Positions 1 to 13,330 of a stretch of DNA of 64,000 nt are shown here, piece by piece. This DNA is from Sphagnum compactum. Taxonomy: Eukaryota; Bryophyta; Sphagnopsida; Sphagnales. Numbering within the stretch: the first letter of the stretch is position 1; each line of letters opens with the position of its first letter. A program made the position numbers and the translations under genes. The notes under the pieces were generated by a model. The model saw nothing but the letters and a program-made list of their open reading frames with translations, was not told the DNA's origin and ran no database searches. The stretch is taken from NCBI GenBank assembly GCA_965153455.1, contig OZ234493.1, positions 12,204,213 to 12,268,212 of the forward strand. Reading direction: 5' to 3'.

Positions 1-1282
1 ATCCCAAGAAAACAACCCACAACAAGATCTCAAGAAAAAACCAACTCGACCGACCCAAATCTCCTAGCAACCACTACTCTTGACACTCTCCCGAGAACCC
101 TAAATCCAGCTCTGACACTCTCCTGAGACATCCAGGCATTCATTCGATAGCTGGGAAAGCAGTGCAAATCACAGGCGCTTCATCAGAAGCTCCTCAGCAC
201 GTGGAGATGGAGCTCAGGGATCCCAATTCCTCAACAAATCCCGTTCTCGACAGAATCTCGCTCCCGACACGGAGAGAGAGTACCAAAGAAAGCTCAGGGC
301 AAGCCGGCCGGGCTTTGTAGCACACTGGTCGATCTAACCCCGGTTAATATCCTAACCGGAAGGGTTTGGTTATGTGAATCCTGGTTAAACTGACCACCCT
401 GGTTAGCGGTCCATGTGAAATATTCCCACCAATTGAAAATGCAGGGCTACCCAAAATGGACCGTTTCACACTTTCCATAAAAATTGGCTCCCTGATGGCT
501 GTCTTCACACTAAGACAACTTTCACACTTCTCACCCGAAATGGACTGTTTCACACTTTCCCTAGAGTTGGCTCCCTGATGACTCTTTTCACACACGCACT
601 CTTGCTCTCGCGCTCTCTCTCTCTCTCTCGCGGTCGATCGCTTCCCTGACGCGCACGCAGACGCTCACACGCGCTCGGAGATTGAGATTTTATTGATTAG
701 TTTTCAGTGATTTGATGCTGCTCCATGATCATTTGGATTGGTCTTTTGGTGGGTTGTGCAAAATGAGCTTTTGTTGTTGTTGTGGTTGTTGCATTTCTTG
801 AGTGGTGTTTTTTGTAGTCGGTGTGGAGGTTTTCTGGGGCTGCTGCTTGCCTCTTTGCTCCCTTGGTTTTGAAAGCTAGATAGATCACTCACAAGATCCA
901 GATCTGGGGTTTTGTTTTGGTTGTGGATTTAGGGTTGACCAGAAGAAGCCATGGATCATAGCAGATCAGTCATGGGTCAATGAGCAGAGAGCAGAGAAGA
1001 ACCACCCACGGGAGCTTGGTTTTGAATCTATAGTTATGGCTGTGACGAAGTGGAGATCGCTGTAATCCCGATGTCATATTGAATTCCCAAGAAAAGCAAC
1101 TGGGAAAAGAGAGGGTGGCTGGTGTGTGGAAGGGGAAGCTTTGGGATGGGAGAGGAGCAAGTAAAGTGGAGAAGAGGAGCAGGAACTTAGAGAGGTTGAG
1201 GAGTGGGGAGAAGAAAGAAGGAAGGTGGGTGGGGGGGTGAGGGAGGGGAATTGGGGTCTGGTGAGGGTAGCCAGGAGCATCT
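1..1282. other. Upstream region of the NIPA gene, no gene found
   Basis: No convincing coding exon is seen. The stretch holds a 60-bp direct repeat (listed separately), a CT run near 613-628, and purine-rich sequence just before the NIPA start. AACCCTAAATCC at about 97-108 resembles a telo-box. It probably includes the NIPA promoter and 5' UTR. A transcript leaving the left edge on the minus strand cannot be excluded. Confidence 0.5.
450..594. repeat. 60-bp direct repeat, two copies
   Basis: Bases 450-510 and 534-594 are diverged copies of one 60-bp unit. Both share ATGGACYGTTTCACACTTTCC, then TTGGCTCCCTGATG, and both end in TTCACAC. A spacer of about 23 bp contains another TTTCACACTTCTCACC. 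It may be a local promoter duplication; no function is assigned. Confidence 0.75.
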
Positions 1283-3947
1283 ATGTCAGCCGACAACCAG
1301 AAGGGCTTGGCCCTGGCTGTGAGCTCCAGTCTCTTCATCGGTGCCAGTTTCATTATCAAGAAGAAAGGCCTCAAGCGCGCAGGTGCTACAGGCGTTAGGG
1401 CAGGTATGAATTCCTCTGTTAGTGTCAGTTAATCTTCCTTCTTCCTTTGGGTACCCAAGCTGAGATGAACAAATTAGGGTCTGAGCTGGGATGAGAAGAT
1501 TAGGGTTGAGGAAAAGGCAGTAGGACACATACACACACATATGCGTGCACACACACACACACACACATACACAAAAGATCGTGGTGTGTTTTATGGAGAT
1601 TTGGAGGTTTTTAGGGTTTGAATACAGAAAGGATGGAATGGCAGTGCTTTGTGGAATGAGAAAGGTTGGGGACATTGATCAGAGGTGGTGGGGCTGATGA
1701 TGATGATGATGATGGGAGATGGGGCTATCAGGAGTTGGTGGATATTCATACCTTTACGAACCACTATGGTGGGCAGGCATGATCACCAGTAAGCTTCTTC
1801 TCGTACTGTGGATGTATGTGATCAATTTTGTGAGGTGGAATTCTTTTTTGTTGGTTTTTTGTGCAATCTGTATTTTGGGTGGGGTGGTGCTGATGATGGG
1901 GGGAATTTGGGATGGGCAGTGCTTGTAGGCGAGGTGGCCAACTTTACTGCTTATGCATTTGCTCCTGCTGTTCTGGTTACACCTCTTGGTGCATTGAGCA
2001 TCATTGTGAGGTATGTAGGAATTTTCAGATCTGCCCATGAGTGTGTACTATCTTCTGTTGTACCTGGCTTGGGTTCATGAAGAGAGAGAGAGAGAGAGAG
2101 AGAGATTTTTAACTGGGGGCATATGTGTGGGGTGGAGTGCAAAATGCAGTGCAGCATTGGCACATGTTGTTCTCAAGGAGCGGTTGCATACACTAGGTAT
2201 TGTAGGCTGTGTGCTCTGCATCGTCGGTTCAACCACCATTGTGCTTCATGCACCAAAAGAGCAAACCATTGACTCTGTAGAAAAAGTTTGGGGTCTTGCC
2301 ACTGAACCTGGTGTGTGGTCCCCCCCCCCCCAAACCCCCCCTTTCTCTTTAAGTAGAGGCTGTTTGTTATACAGAGTACTATGGGATGCAAGCTACAGAG
2401 CATGCACAGATGTATGGTTGCATGTATTTGAGGCCTTGGAGGAACTTGCCAGATACATGTGCAATCCATCATTTGATGTTTGACCCAAGGTAGGTTTTTG
2501 ATGGAACAGTGGGTGTTGGTTTTGTGGGGTTTTGGAACAGCCTTTTTGTTATACACAACTGCAGTAGTTGCAGTGGTGTTACTTCTCATTTTCTATTACG
2601 TGCCACAGTGTGGCCATACACATGTGCTGGTCTACATTGCCATCTGCTCCCTCATGGGCTCTCTATCGGTACCTATTCTTTTTGTCCCAATGATCACCCC
2701 CTTAAGATTGCCCACAGTAATTTTCTTCCGTGGTGGCAATTCTCATTACTTTGTATGCCACTGCTTCCTCCTTCCTTCTCATCATTGAGATCTACCTCCT
2801 TGCTTTCTGCAACCTTTTCACTCCTGCTCACCAACTGTTACAGGGCAACTGATTGTGGTGTGATATGATATGCCAAGGTGATGAGCGTTAAAGCACTGGG
2901 GATTGCACTGAAGCTCACTTTCCAGGGGCAGAATCAATTGATTTACCCACAGACATCGGTGTTTGCTATGGTTGTCGTCACCTGTGTTTTAACACAGATG
3001 AACTATTTAAACAAGGTATCTCTCCCATCTTTTCTGTGCTTTTTTTGTACAGCCCCTGAGACATATTAAAAGGGTTTGTTCAGTACAATCTCATGGTGCC
3101 TCTGCAAATAGTGCAGCAATTCCAAGTCTTCACAGCATTGCTAGGTTTTTTACCCATAGTCAATCTGCCTCTTCTTCTTTTTTGTCTCATTGCATTGGAA
3201 TGTTTTGAGCAAGTATGTTTCTTCAAAAGCTTGCAGTTGCAAATTGGGGCTTGTGCTTGATGTAGGCTCTGGACACATTCAATACAGCAGTGGTTTCACC
3301 CATCTATTATGTGATGTTTACATCACTTACAATTCTTGCCAGTGCCATTATGTTCAAGGTTTGGAACAGTGCGACCATCACAGTTGCTTTCAGTCTTGAT
3401 GGGTACCATTTCAAAATTCTGAAAATCAAATTTTTACTTTCACTATTGTTTTTTTTTAAAATTAAGTAGAGCACAATTGCAATCTCTTGTATGTTCAATG
3501 CAGGACTGGGACCAGCAGAGTGCAGCAGAAATAATAACAGAGCTCTGTGGATTTGTTACCATTTTATCCGGCACATTTTTGCTCCATGCAACAAAGGACA
3601 TGGGTGACTCCTCATCAAACATGGGTTCGCTCTATTCACCTTTTACACCCAACTTTCGTGCTGTTTCTTGGATTTTCAGGACTCTACAATAGTCCATTGC
3701 AATTGCAGTCTCTTTTGTATCTGTATGGAAGAACAGTTACTGAATGAAGTCTGCTAGATCTCGTGACTATCTTGTGCATTCCTGATGAAGTGAATCTGTT
3801 TGAATTCATGTAGGCATATATGGTGGTCTACCGATTACAACCATGTCCCATCGCTTATCGATGGCGGGGCATGTCAAGCGGCCAGAGGACACAATGGAGA
3901 ATGAAGAAATTCCTCTTCGGCGAACAGACTCCATTCGAACACCATGA
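1283..3947 (+). CDS. NIPA: NIPA-type magnesium transporter (DUF803 family)
   Basis: Nine exons join into one 347-codon frame: 1283-1403, 1732-1788, 1920-2010, 2150-2310, 2541-2668, 2878-3015, 3266-3358, 3504-3624 and 3814-3947. All junctions are GT-AG and the summed length (1044 nt) is a multiple of three. Family-typical segments appear in order: [17 protein letters not shown] near the N-terminus, [61 protein letters not shown] and [20 protein letters not shown], ending in the charged tail [12 protein letters not shown]. About nine hydrophobic segments are expected. NIPA proteins are proposed Mg2+ transporters of plasma or endosomal membranes. The start ATG is chosen because it opens the conserved N-terminus. 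Intron 3 carries a GA run (2081-2104), intron 1 a CA run (1549-1568), and intron 4 a poly-C run. Family assignment is firm; the transported ion is inferred from the family. Confidence 0.95.
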
Positions 3948-5311
3948 CGTTTTCTCTATGTTCCTCTTTGCTTTGCAGGAATTGATAGTAGAGAGACACA
4001 GAGACACACACAGAGACTCCCAATTCTTCTTTCTGAGTTGGCTGTGATGAGCAATTTGTAGTGCCAGGGAGGAGGACAACGACAACAACAAATTGCAAAA
4101 TGCATCCAGAGTAAAATATCATTCTCTACTGAGCTTCTCATCAACGATCCAAAAAAGAATTCAGGAAGTGTAGAGATATTCTTTGCAATGGGCTTTGCCT
4201 GTTGTGATAGTTGTAATTACATGTTTGCCATCGAATAACAGTTTTGAAACCATCACTGTGGTGTTAGTACATTGCTGTCAATCTGGGACTTCCACCTGAC
4301 CCCCCCTGCAGTTATCATGTTTGTTACATTTGCATTATCCTAATTATTTGCCCACCTGTTGTGACTTACAGTAACATATTTTCTGCGCAACTGACACAAA
4401 CCATATCAGCTCATCATGTACACTGTATTTTCTTCCCATGTGTAGAAACAATTTCTCTGACTAGAACGGTTAGAAGATATTATATGGTCCTAAAGCAGAT
4501 GGTCAGATGATGAGTCTAAAACTCTTGAAAAGAGTTTTGTGGGCAAACAGGCAATAGTGCACCATTTACTTCTATGGGTTCATGCCATATATGAGCTTCT
4601 AGTGCTTCCTTCACCCTTGTATCTAAAGCTCTCAAAAATAGTCTGTGAGCAAACATGCAACGTTTTTAGTGCGCTGTTTAGTGCTATGGGTTTGCCATAT
4701 TAGCTTCTGGTGGTTGGTTTCCTTCCTTCACCTTTGTGGCTTGCATATTCAGTCGCTTCATTGCCATCATCAACCTTGAGGTGGCATTTGTTTGAAAACA
4801 GTGAGCCAGTCTTGGCGATCCTGGCTTGGCAGACTGAATGATGTTGCAAAAGGGCTTGATGGGTGGCTTCAACTTTGATATGAGTGTCGTTTTTTGGCTT
4901 CTTGAAGTCCAGCTTTGCATGTCATGGCCTGTAGCAAGACAATGGTTACAGGGCGCATCTCCCAAACTCTTTACCATTACAATTTCAATTGGCTTTCCTA
5001 GGGTTAGATACAGGGTTTGTTTGTTTTTTTTTTTTTTTCCTTTTTTTGTTTTTTGGGTAAAAAAAAAAGGCCCTTGTGACAGGTATGAAGGCATTTATTT
5101 TATGGAAATAAATAAATAAAATGGCACATTGTCACCACATTATGAAGAATTTGTTTTTTTGAATTCGCCATATTTAGACAGTGGGTTCTAGCATGTCACC
5201 AACATATAGCACCATTCCTAAACTTGTCTACTTTCCTCTCTGACCTGTAGCCAAATTTGGCTAAATCCTCTTTTGGATGATCGCCAACCCACTGGTTAGT
5301 TTGGGTCACTG
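3948..5311. other. 3' UTR and spacer between NIPA and DHH genes
   Basis: No coding exon is supported. The first few hundred bases are likely the NIPA 3' UTR. The rest includes a 106-bp tandem duplication (listed separately) and a T-rich tract near 5020-5050. The small open frames here match no family I recognise. Confidence 0.55.
4518..4738. repeat. Tandem duplication, unit about 106 bp
   Basis: Bases 4518-4624 and 4625-4738 are diverged copies. Paired landmarks are GTGGGCAAACAGGCAA (4539) with GTGAGCAAACATGCAA (4645), CTATGGGTTCATGCCATAT with CTATGGGTTTGCCATAT, and TTCCTTCACCCTTGTA with TTCCTTCACCTTTGTG. No coding frame is preserved between the copies, so it looks like a spacer duplication. 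Confidence 0.75.
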
Positions 5312-5367
5312 AACCCTAAACCCTAACCCTAATCCCCTCCGTCGTTTCCTAGAGAGAGAGAGAGAGA
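5312..5367 (+). promoter_or_regulatory. Telo-box cluster plus GA repeat before the DHH gene
   Basis: Three consecutive CCCTAA-type units lie at 5312-5332, followed by a GA run at 5351-5366, about 90-140 bp before the DHH start codon. In plants such interstitial telomere motifs sit in promoters and 5' UTRs of housekeeping genes and bind telomere-repeat-binding factors. Position and motif are seen; function here is inferred. Confidence 0.6.
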
Positions 5368-5453
5368 CTGACACTCGTTTCCTTCGCGAATTTTCGAGCT
5401 CCCGAATGGCGTAAGTGTGTGTGTGTGTGTGTGTTATGTTGTGGAATCCGAAA

Positions 5454-8303
5454 ATGGAAGGTCTTGTGCGAGAAACTGGGGACAAAAGAGCGGAGGAGGA
5501 TAGGAAGTTTTCAGCTGTGGTATTGTACCACTATCCGTGTCCAGATGGTGCTTTTGCAGCATTGGCAGCACATCTTTATCACTCCGCACTCCGATGTTCT
5601 CCCCCACTATTTCTTCCCAATACTGTCTATAGTCCCTTAAGGTAATGATGTAATCCTAGGATTTTTGTCCCTCATTTTCTTTTTTGTGTTTGTGGAATTC
5701 ATCGCTCCTTTTTGTTTCATGCAAATATTAGTCGCTCGTTTGATTTGTTATCTAATTTTTCCTCATTTTTTCTGTATGAAAAATGTCCCTCATTTTGTTG
5801 CATAAAATCGTCCCCTCTTTTGCTTTATGTAATTTGTCCTTCATTTTGTTTCTATCTGTTTCTTGGCTGGGAGCTTGCAGTTTTGGTATTAGGATTAGGG
5901 TTTAATAGGGCATTTTTGCTTTGTTTTTCACCTTAGCTTTTACATGAATCATGTTTGTTTCTAATGCTTGTATATTGCTGCGAATTTTTTGTCTGTTGAG
6001 TATTCTTCCTTATTAGTGTATAGAGCTGTTGAAAAGTCTGGTGGATTGGAAGTGTCGGTTTTCTGCATTTTCTGAATCTGTTCCTTTTTGACAGGGTTGA
6101 AGAACTGGTGACAGAAGGTGTTGATGTCTTTTATCTTTTGGATTTTGTTGGTCCTAAGGATTTTGCAGTTAAGCTTTCCCACAAGGCAAGATGGTATGTA
6201 TTTCTTTTTCTTGTTTTGAGTCCCTCCTGCTGGTATTTTGTGAACTTGTAGTTGGCACAAGAGAAACCCTAAACCATATATCATCATGGACCAATATCAG
6301 ACTAAGCCCAAGCAAGCTTCACTAGGAGGGAAAATTAGGGTTTAGACTTGCATTAGGTAATGAATAACGTGTCTCAACAAATTCAGGAGAATCTTCTGGT
6401 AATCTAAAGTCAATCAAAATGTCTTGGATCTAGAGTAATGATTAAGGCTGGGACTTGCATTCTGTGCGGCATTTTTAGGTTTTGTGTACTATATGGGTTT
6501 GGTTTTCAGAGTGTCACAGTACACTTTCCACAGTGTCTCTTATTATAGCCATTTCCTGTGGGCGCCCATCACCTTTTTTGTTTCAGAGGATACCATGAAC
6601 TCACATTGACATACATTAGACTAGCAGGAGCAGTTTATCTTTTGGCAGCACAAATATACCCTGGGAGGAAGCCATTATAACTGAAGGTTGAGAAGCAGCA
6701 TCAGCTGACCTTTTGGCAGTCAATGGGATGTCTGTGATACAGGGTTGTAGTTTTGGACCATCACAAAACTGCCCTTGAGATGCTTCCAGATGGAGGAGAC
6801 TGTCCACCGAATCTTGAAATTGTTCTGGATATGAAGAGATCTGGAGCAACTATAGCTTATGATTATTTTACTGAGAAGCTCCAAGAAGCCACCAATGACG
6901 CTGCAAGTGTAAATGAACAAGCAGAGGCTGTGCAGGGCCGCCAAAGCCTATTCAAAGTTGGTGGACACAAAGCAAAAGGCCTTGTAACAGATCAGAAGGA
7001 CATTGAGAGAGTGGAAACACTTTTTAGGTACATTGAGGATGCAGATTTATGGCATTGGGCTCTTCCAGATAGCAAAGCATTTAGCAGTGGCCTAATAGAC
7101 ACTCACATCGAATTCAGCACTGCAGTGAACCCATCAGTCTTCAATGAGGTGCCTAAAACTAGCCAATTAGGGTAGATGAAATATATGGCATTTCCACACA
7201 TAAGTATACTGTTTTTTATGAGTCAGGTAGTTACCTTTTTAGTCTATTGAATTCTTGTTATCCTACTAATGAGCTTTAATTGTCAATCTTGCAGCTCACC
7301 ACCCCACCCTCAATCTTCCTCTTAAAATGTCTGAAATTGACATGAACATGCATAAGTTGGATTCTTTTATTGATCATGCAGCTTTTGGCTTTGGATCCTG
7401 CTGCGGTGATAGAAATTGGAAGAAGCAGCCTATCAAAACAGCAAACACTAATAGATCAGGCACTTCAATCATCATTTCAAGTACAGCTTGGGCAAGGAAA
7501 ATTTGGGCAGTGTTTGGTAAGTGTTCACCTCTGCAAGTTTATTCACTAGTGCTCTCTTAGTGTTGCCTAATAACTATGTATACCTTCATCTAGAATGTTA
7601 GTGCTTACAACTTCAAAACTTACTGTCACATTTTTAGACACTGGCATTAATATGCTTTGGAAAACCATTTTGTATGGCCTATGGACCTGAGAATAGTGAT
7701 GACCAGCACACCTTGACTCTTTCAGCCAAGATTTCTAATCATTTTTTGCTGGGGACATGTTGAAACATGGATTTAAGGGAGTATTAGCAGATACAACAAT
7801 TGAGCTCAGGAGTGAGCTTGGCAACCAACTAGCAGCAAAGAGCCTTTCAGTAGGCTTAAGGTGAGTATAGATACCTTGAGGAAATTGCTCTTGCAATGGT
7901 CCAGTTTATGGTACATGACCTAGCGAGAACATGGGTAGTGCCAAATAGCAGATTAGGGCATTCATTGTTCTTGGTGCAGGCCAATAGGAGCAGTAGTGTA
8001 TGTGGAACCAGCTTTGAATGATGCAAGCCAATATAAGATCAGCTTGCGCAGCATTGGTCCTGAAGATGATACTACACAAATATCCAAGGTTGGACATCTT
8101 GATGTCTTTTCCCATCTTCATGTTCCCATCACTTGTAAGGTCTCTTCTTTTTGTTTATGATATTTTTCTGAGTTTATTGGTTGGGTGTCGTTTCTTTGTT
8201 CTTATGTCCTTTGATTTGGGTCCAGGCATATGGAGGTGGAGGCCATTGCAATGCAAGCTCATTCTTAATAAGCAAGAAGGAGTTTGAACAATGGAGGACT
8301 TGA
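5454..8303 (+). CDS. DHH/DHHA1-domain phosphoesterase
   Basis: Seven GT-AG exons (5454-5641, 6095-6193, 6743-7148, 7382-7516, 7778-7860, 7980-8088, 8226-8303) give one frame of 365 codons. The DHH superfamily motifs are in order: YHYPCPDGAFAALAA near residue 25 (motif I, metal-binding Asp), YLLDFVG near residue 75 (motif II Asp), VVVLDHHKTA near residue 97 (the DHH signature), and the DHHA1-type glycine loop GGGGHCNAS near residue 343. The family contains Mn2+-dependent phosphoesterases such as RecJ, exopolyphosphatase and oligoribonuclease relatives. This plant member is widely annotated only as a DHHA1-domain protein, so its substrate is unknown. In-frame ATGs also exist upstream at 5415 and 5436, inside or beside a GT repeat. 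I chose 5454 because the upstream residues are repeat-encoded (MCVCVCV). No targeting peptide is evident. Confidence 0.92.
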
Positions 8304-9639
8304 ACTCTAGCAGAGCCCCAGTATGGATGGAACTAGAAGAGACATGAGGGTTATTCAGTACTGTGATGAACTTATCAACGATATTTGCTTGTTGGTGACG
8401 ATTTATTATCTTGTAGAGAAAGATCTTTTGAATACCCATGATATGAAACAGAGGTCAAGAGTGGAACTGACAGGACCATTACCAAATTCAGCTGGCATGC
8501 CCTTTGAATTTTATCTTTCTGTAGCAACACTGCAGGTCCAAATTTTCCATCATCAGGACAATATGTACTGACAAATTAATGGTTAAAGTTAGATATCTGA
8601 TCAGAGACTGGTGATGAGGCCTTACATATCTTGATGCAACAGCAATTTGGGCTAGTTTTTGTAACTCTTGGCATCAAAGGTATTTGCTTTTGGTTTTTTT
8701 ATTAATGGTTTCCCCCCATTATGAAACTTTTTTTCATCCAAAACTTGCATTCCAAGATCTTTGGTTCACATCCCAGTAGTCAGGACTTGAAAATATGATT
8801 GCAAGTTAATCCTTGGCCACATTTCATAAGTCCCAAAAATGGTGTCAATCCATTAGACCACATATGACACCTAGAAGAGATATGTGAAGGAATTATGTCT
8901 ACTATTCACTGGGATGAACTTCAATCATGAAGATCATAATCCATGAACCAACAGTCATTTTTGTACTTCAAGAAGCAAGCATGAATCTTTTGTCATTGTA
9001 ATTTATAACATTGACCGAGACCTCAAGTATTATTTTGCAAGATCAAGGTCTAAATCAACATCATCTTACAACAATTGGAATAAATGTGCTATTTACTTCA
9101 AAGACTGGATTTCATTAACATTTGCACTTATCCAAAATTTCTGTGGGCTTGCATTAGTGTGGTAGTAGCATTGGGAACGTTTCAAATTATCAGGCAGTGT
9201 GATAAGACTCATTGGATGCAGAAGATTCATCAGTTTTTGAAAGGGAGTAAGCTTCTGTGATATTCATTGTTTGTTTAGGGTTTCTTTACACCTGAAAGTT
9301 GATAGTCTACATGGGTTTTGAATTGCATTCATTGTCATGTTACCTTCTTGAAATTATGTCAATTAGTCTCTGCAATTGGTTAGAGTTTGAATTCTTCAAT
9401 CTCTGTAATTGAAGTGTGCTCATTGTTTGTTTGACAGAGCTAGAGAGGAAGGAAGGGAGAGAGCTTTGAGAGTTTTAGGGTTGGTTGTTGCTAGGTTTGT
9501 CCTTGCAATTTTCTCAAGAGGGTTTTGCCATGTTTTGCTTGAGGAAGGTTCATGATGTGAAAAAATTGTTGGTGTGTGGAATTGTTCAAGAAATATTCCA
9601 TATCCGATGGCAAACATGGGTTACATATTACTTATGTGG
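8304..9639. other. 3' UTR of DHH gene and spacer
   Basis: AT-rich, with no coding exon supported. It runs up to the left arm of the foldback. A purine-rich tract lies at 9436-9470. Short open frames show no recognisable motif. Confidence 0.5.
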
Positions 9640-9951
9640 CCATTTGTGCATTCCAGCGCTTTCTTGCTTGTTCCAATTATAGTAAAGAAGGCTGTTTTAA
9701 TGATAAGATCAAAATGGTTGGACATCATAATGTCAATAAGTCTTTCAGTATAGTAGTAGCAGCTCCTCACGTTGATGAGGGATGAAAAACAGAAGATTCA
9801 ACCATCAATGGAGAAAGCCCCGTGAGCTGCTACTACTATACTGAAAGATTTATTGACATTATCATGTCCAACCATTTTGATCTTATCGTTAAAACAGCCT
9901 TCTTTACTCTATCGAAACAAGCAAGAAAGCGCTGGAATGCACAAATGACCA
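9640..9951. repeat. Long foldback: two 130-bp inverted arms with 51-bp loop
   Basis: Bases 9640-9770 and 9822-9951 are near-perfect reverse complements. Shared stretches (read on the left arm) include CATTTGTGCATTCCAGCGC, TAAAGAAGGCTGTTTTAA, GATAAGATCAAAATGG and TTTCAGTATAGTAGTAGC. Mismatches are few and scattered. Pairing fades outside these limits. A transcript from either strand would form a long hairpin. It could be a MITE-like foldback element, a recent inverted duplication, or a young small-RNA hairpin locus. No clear target duplication was found. Confidence 0.88.
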
Positions 9952-12390
9952 TTCAGCAATGGAGTTCTAAAGCTTCCCTCGTTGTTCATGTTTCTTATGT
10001 TATGGACACCATTTCAAGTTCAATATTCAGATTAACATTTGGTGGCGACTGCAAAAGGTATTACCTTAGTTGTGTAGGAGCTGGCTTGGAGGATGTAGAA
10101 TGATCTCACAGAATCAACATCACATGGGAATCCATGTAACAATTTCCATAGTCGTCAAGGTTGTCGGGTTGATGCTATGCAAAAAAATGACCTCCTCAAA
10201 ATTCTTATGTCCAACCCAAATGTGAAAACTATAAATTTGTAAAAATTGTAACTGGATTATACTTTGTATATACAAATTTGACATGAAAAAGTTGATTATG
10301 TTGTGTAAATAAATACATATGTGCAATTTTTTAAATTCAAAAAATTATGCTGTAATTTTTGAATGATTTGTAATCGGATTTTATGATTGCGATTATGATA
10401 ATAAAAAATTTGTTTCTATATTTTGAATAAATGTGGATCATGATAAGATAATATAGTAAATAGGTGTAACAATGTGATTGGCAATTGCATAAAACAAATA
10501 TTCCAAAGGTATTCTAAAGCTAATTAGAGAATTTAAAAGACTACAAGTAAAATGAATTCTTTCTTTTGATAGGTAAACTTCTTTTTTTTTGTTTTAAGGT
10601 TTTCTAGAATTAACTATGGATATATAGGAAAGAAATATATTTGTATTAACAACAACTTTGTTCATGATTGTTATTTCAATGTAGAGATTGAGTATTTAAA
10701 CATTTTGATCAAAATTTGGATTGGGTCTATACATGTATTAATTAACTGATGCTACTACAAATTTCAAGGTGCAAAACAAATATTTGAACATCATATAGAA
10801 CTTGTTGGAAAATCCAAAGGTCGTGGGAAACATAAAAACATTGTACTTTTATTATTTTTTGTTGAAAATTTACATATATGTGTATGACATAAGAAACAAG
10901 AGAAATGAGGTAGAAGTTTTAACTAGATTGTAGGAAATGTGCAATAAAATCTATGACGTAATGAACATATTAAAACATATTTATTTTAGGAGAGTAGTTT
11001 TTTGTTGTGCTTTTTAGGATTGGAGAATCCTTTTTCCTTTGTTCATTTTTATGATGGATCATGTTTTTTTCCCTCTTATAAAAAATGAAAGATTTGAAAA
11101 TGAAACTTCTAAACCCTTTATTTTTGAAATTACAAAGCATTTATTATTATTATTATTTTAAGTAAAAACTTTGTGAAATTTTTTTAAGGGTTTTCAAATA
11201 ATTTTAATGAAATAAAAGTGTGTAAATAATCTTCTTCTTTTTTAAATGCGGTTTAAACAAAAAGTTTATGATCAAGTTTGATTGTGACAAATGGAATGTT
11301 GTCAACCTTATATTGTATTTGGAATGCTTTAAATGAATCATATGATAAGTAGATTGATTATTTTACAAATATGTTTCGAAATATGAAGTGTTGTGGAATA
11401 TGTGAAAAAGTTAAGTTGAACCATCAACATAAACATTTTAGAAAGATGAACAATGTATATAGTAAACCAAAATGATTTTGAATGTGGGTGCATTCGTATG
11501 GCATTACTAATTGTTTATTATCTAGTCATACAGCTAATACAAGAAATGTATTTTTGTTTGAAATGCTATGTTAAACATCAAGTTCCAACGCATGCTAAAA
11601 AAAAGAAAAACCAATCACATGTTTATATGTGTGCAATTCTATTAAAACATTCATTTTGCATCCAATTATTGTCCTTTGTAAACATTGGGTTGCATATACA
11701 AAATTGAAATTGGGGTTTTAGCATAGGTTACATTATGAATACTAATTTATTGAATAGTCATTTTTTAAGTTGGAATATATTCTAGACAACCAAATATCTA
11801 GAAAAAATCTTTCAAAAAATATTCAACCTATTTTATTTACAAAATATGGAATATATCAACAATATAAAACTCTTTTTGAAAAATCAACTAATAATGAAAG
11901 CATGCATATTTTGTCTTCAAATGCTGTAAATGACTCAACAAGCACAACATTTCTAATGATGGTTTTGAAACTATGCATGTTACTAAAAAAAATACAAAAT
12001 TTATCACTTTTATTTGTTATGTGTACTAATTCACAACTTCCTAGATATAATGGAAATTTTAGAATAAGATCACAGTACAATAATACATTTCATGAACAAC
12101 TTATAATTCAATATAATGGATTACAAAATATTGTTGCAAACAAAACTTGATAACTCAATTTTTTTCCATTTTTTCACATGGACATGGTGCTTATGATGAT
12201 AAATATCAATACATGAATATTTAAAATTTTGCATGAGTTTATTATTTTCATTTTTTACAATATATAAACCATATTTATTAATTCAATTGATTGAATAAAA
12301 ATCTTATACTTGTTTAGAAAATAACATTAAAAACGCAAAACAAAAAAATTCAAACATGATTAATGTACAAATTTTTCAACATGTACTAAA
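9952..12390. other. AT-rich spacer, no gene found
   Basis: Very AT-rich DNA with many homopolymer runs. An open frame at 11770-12150 on the + strand lies just upstream of the Helitron relic and in the same direction. It may be diverged Helitron N-terminal sequence, but I recognise no motif in it. Confidence 0.45.
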
Positions 12391-13330
12391 ATAAAAACTT
12401 TTGTCATCAATTCAAGGTTCTCCTAAGTAGTTTAAATCACAATTACCAAAATTTATTAACTATGGTAAAGGAATCTAGCATGCTTCATATTTTTTAAACT
12501 TTGACTATAGATGAAACGACATCATCAAGGTGGAATGAATTTAACGACATGGAAAACATTGTAAAAAAAATACATTTTATCATGGAAAGATTGTCTTGTG
12601 GAAATGTGCAACATTGTTTCATTTTTGTCTTGATATGTTTATGCATTTAGAGATATATTAAATGATAATGATATTTTGGGTAAAGTAAAAGAATATGTTA
12701 TTTGTTATGAATTGCAACATCGTGGATTTGTTCATGCTCGTATCATATTATGGATTCATGAAATGATTTGCAAAGAATAACAAATGAAATAGTAGTTGTT
12801 ATTCTTATTGTGTATAATGAGAAAATTCCAAATTTTATTCCTCTAAGTTTACAACTTAATTTTTTCAAATTGGTGTTACAAAAAAAAATTCATGAATATT
12901 AAAATCAATGTATTCAAAAAGGTTGAAATGGAATTGTAGGTTTAGGTTTCCATATCTTCCACATTATATTGAATCTAATTTTTTCTAAATAAAAAATAGA
13001 TGGGAATATTATAGACCACAATATGAAGATCAAAATGTTGTATCATATCATAGGACATTATTATTATTGTGAGGTGTTCATTTTAACATTTTATATATCA
13101 CATGTTCTTATTGATCATTTTTTTTTAAAAAAATGTGCCATGAAATATGAACGACATGGAATATTAAATTAAAATACAAATGATGTAGAACAATTAGGTT
13201 TACAAAATGCATCAAAAATTACAACTACAATTAATCTTTATTTCAATATCTAGTGAATTATGTTGTTGGCGTAATGATTTTTTCCTAGTGGTTATAATGC
13301 ATGTGTATGCATGTTCATGTTTTATTAAAC
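12391..13330 (+). pseudogene. Decayed Helitron Rep/helicase-like region
   Basis: Read across several frames, this stretch shows the order of the Helitron helicase-like N-terminal domain. It has a NHYQNLLTMVKES-like segment, ETTSSRWNEFNDMEN, then DNDILGKVKEYVICYELQHRGFVHARIILWI in pieces (12667-12760). That resembles the family consensus in which a His-x-His Rep motif follows 'Y-x-x-Q-x-R-G'. Downstream come WEYYRPQYEDQNVVSYHR (12999-13053), HFNILYITCS, and LGLQNASK near 13197. Stops and frameshifts are frequent and the second His of the Rep motif reads as Arg, so it is dead. No helicase domain or 3' hairpin terminus was located. Assignment is by my reading of motif order, not by a search. Confidence 0.72.
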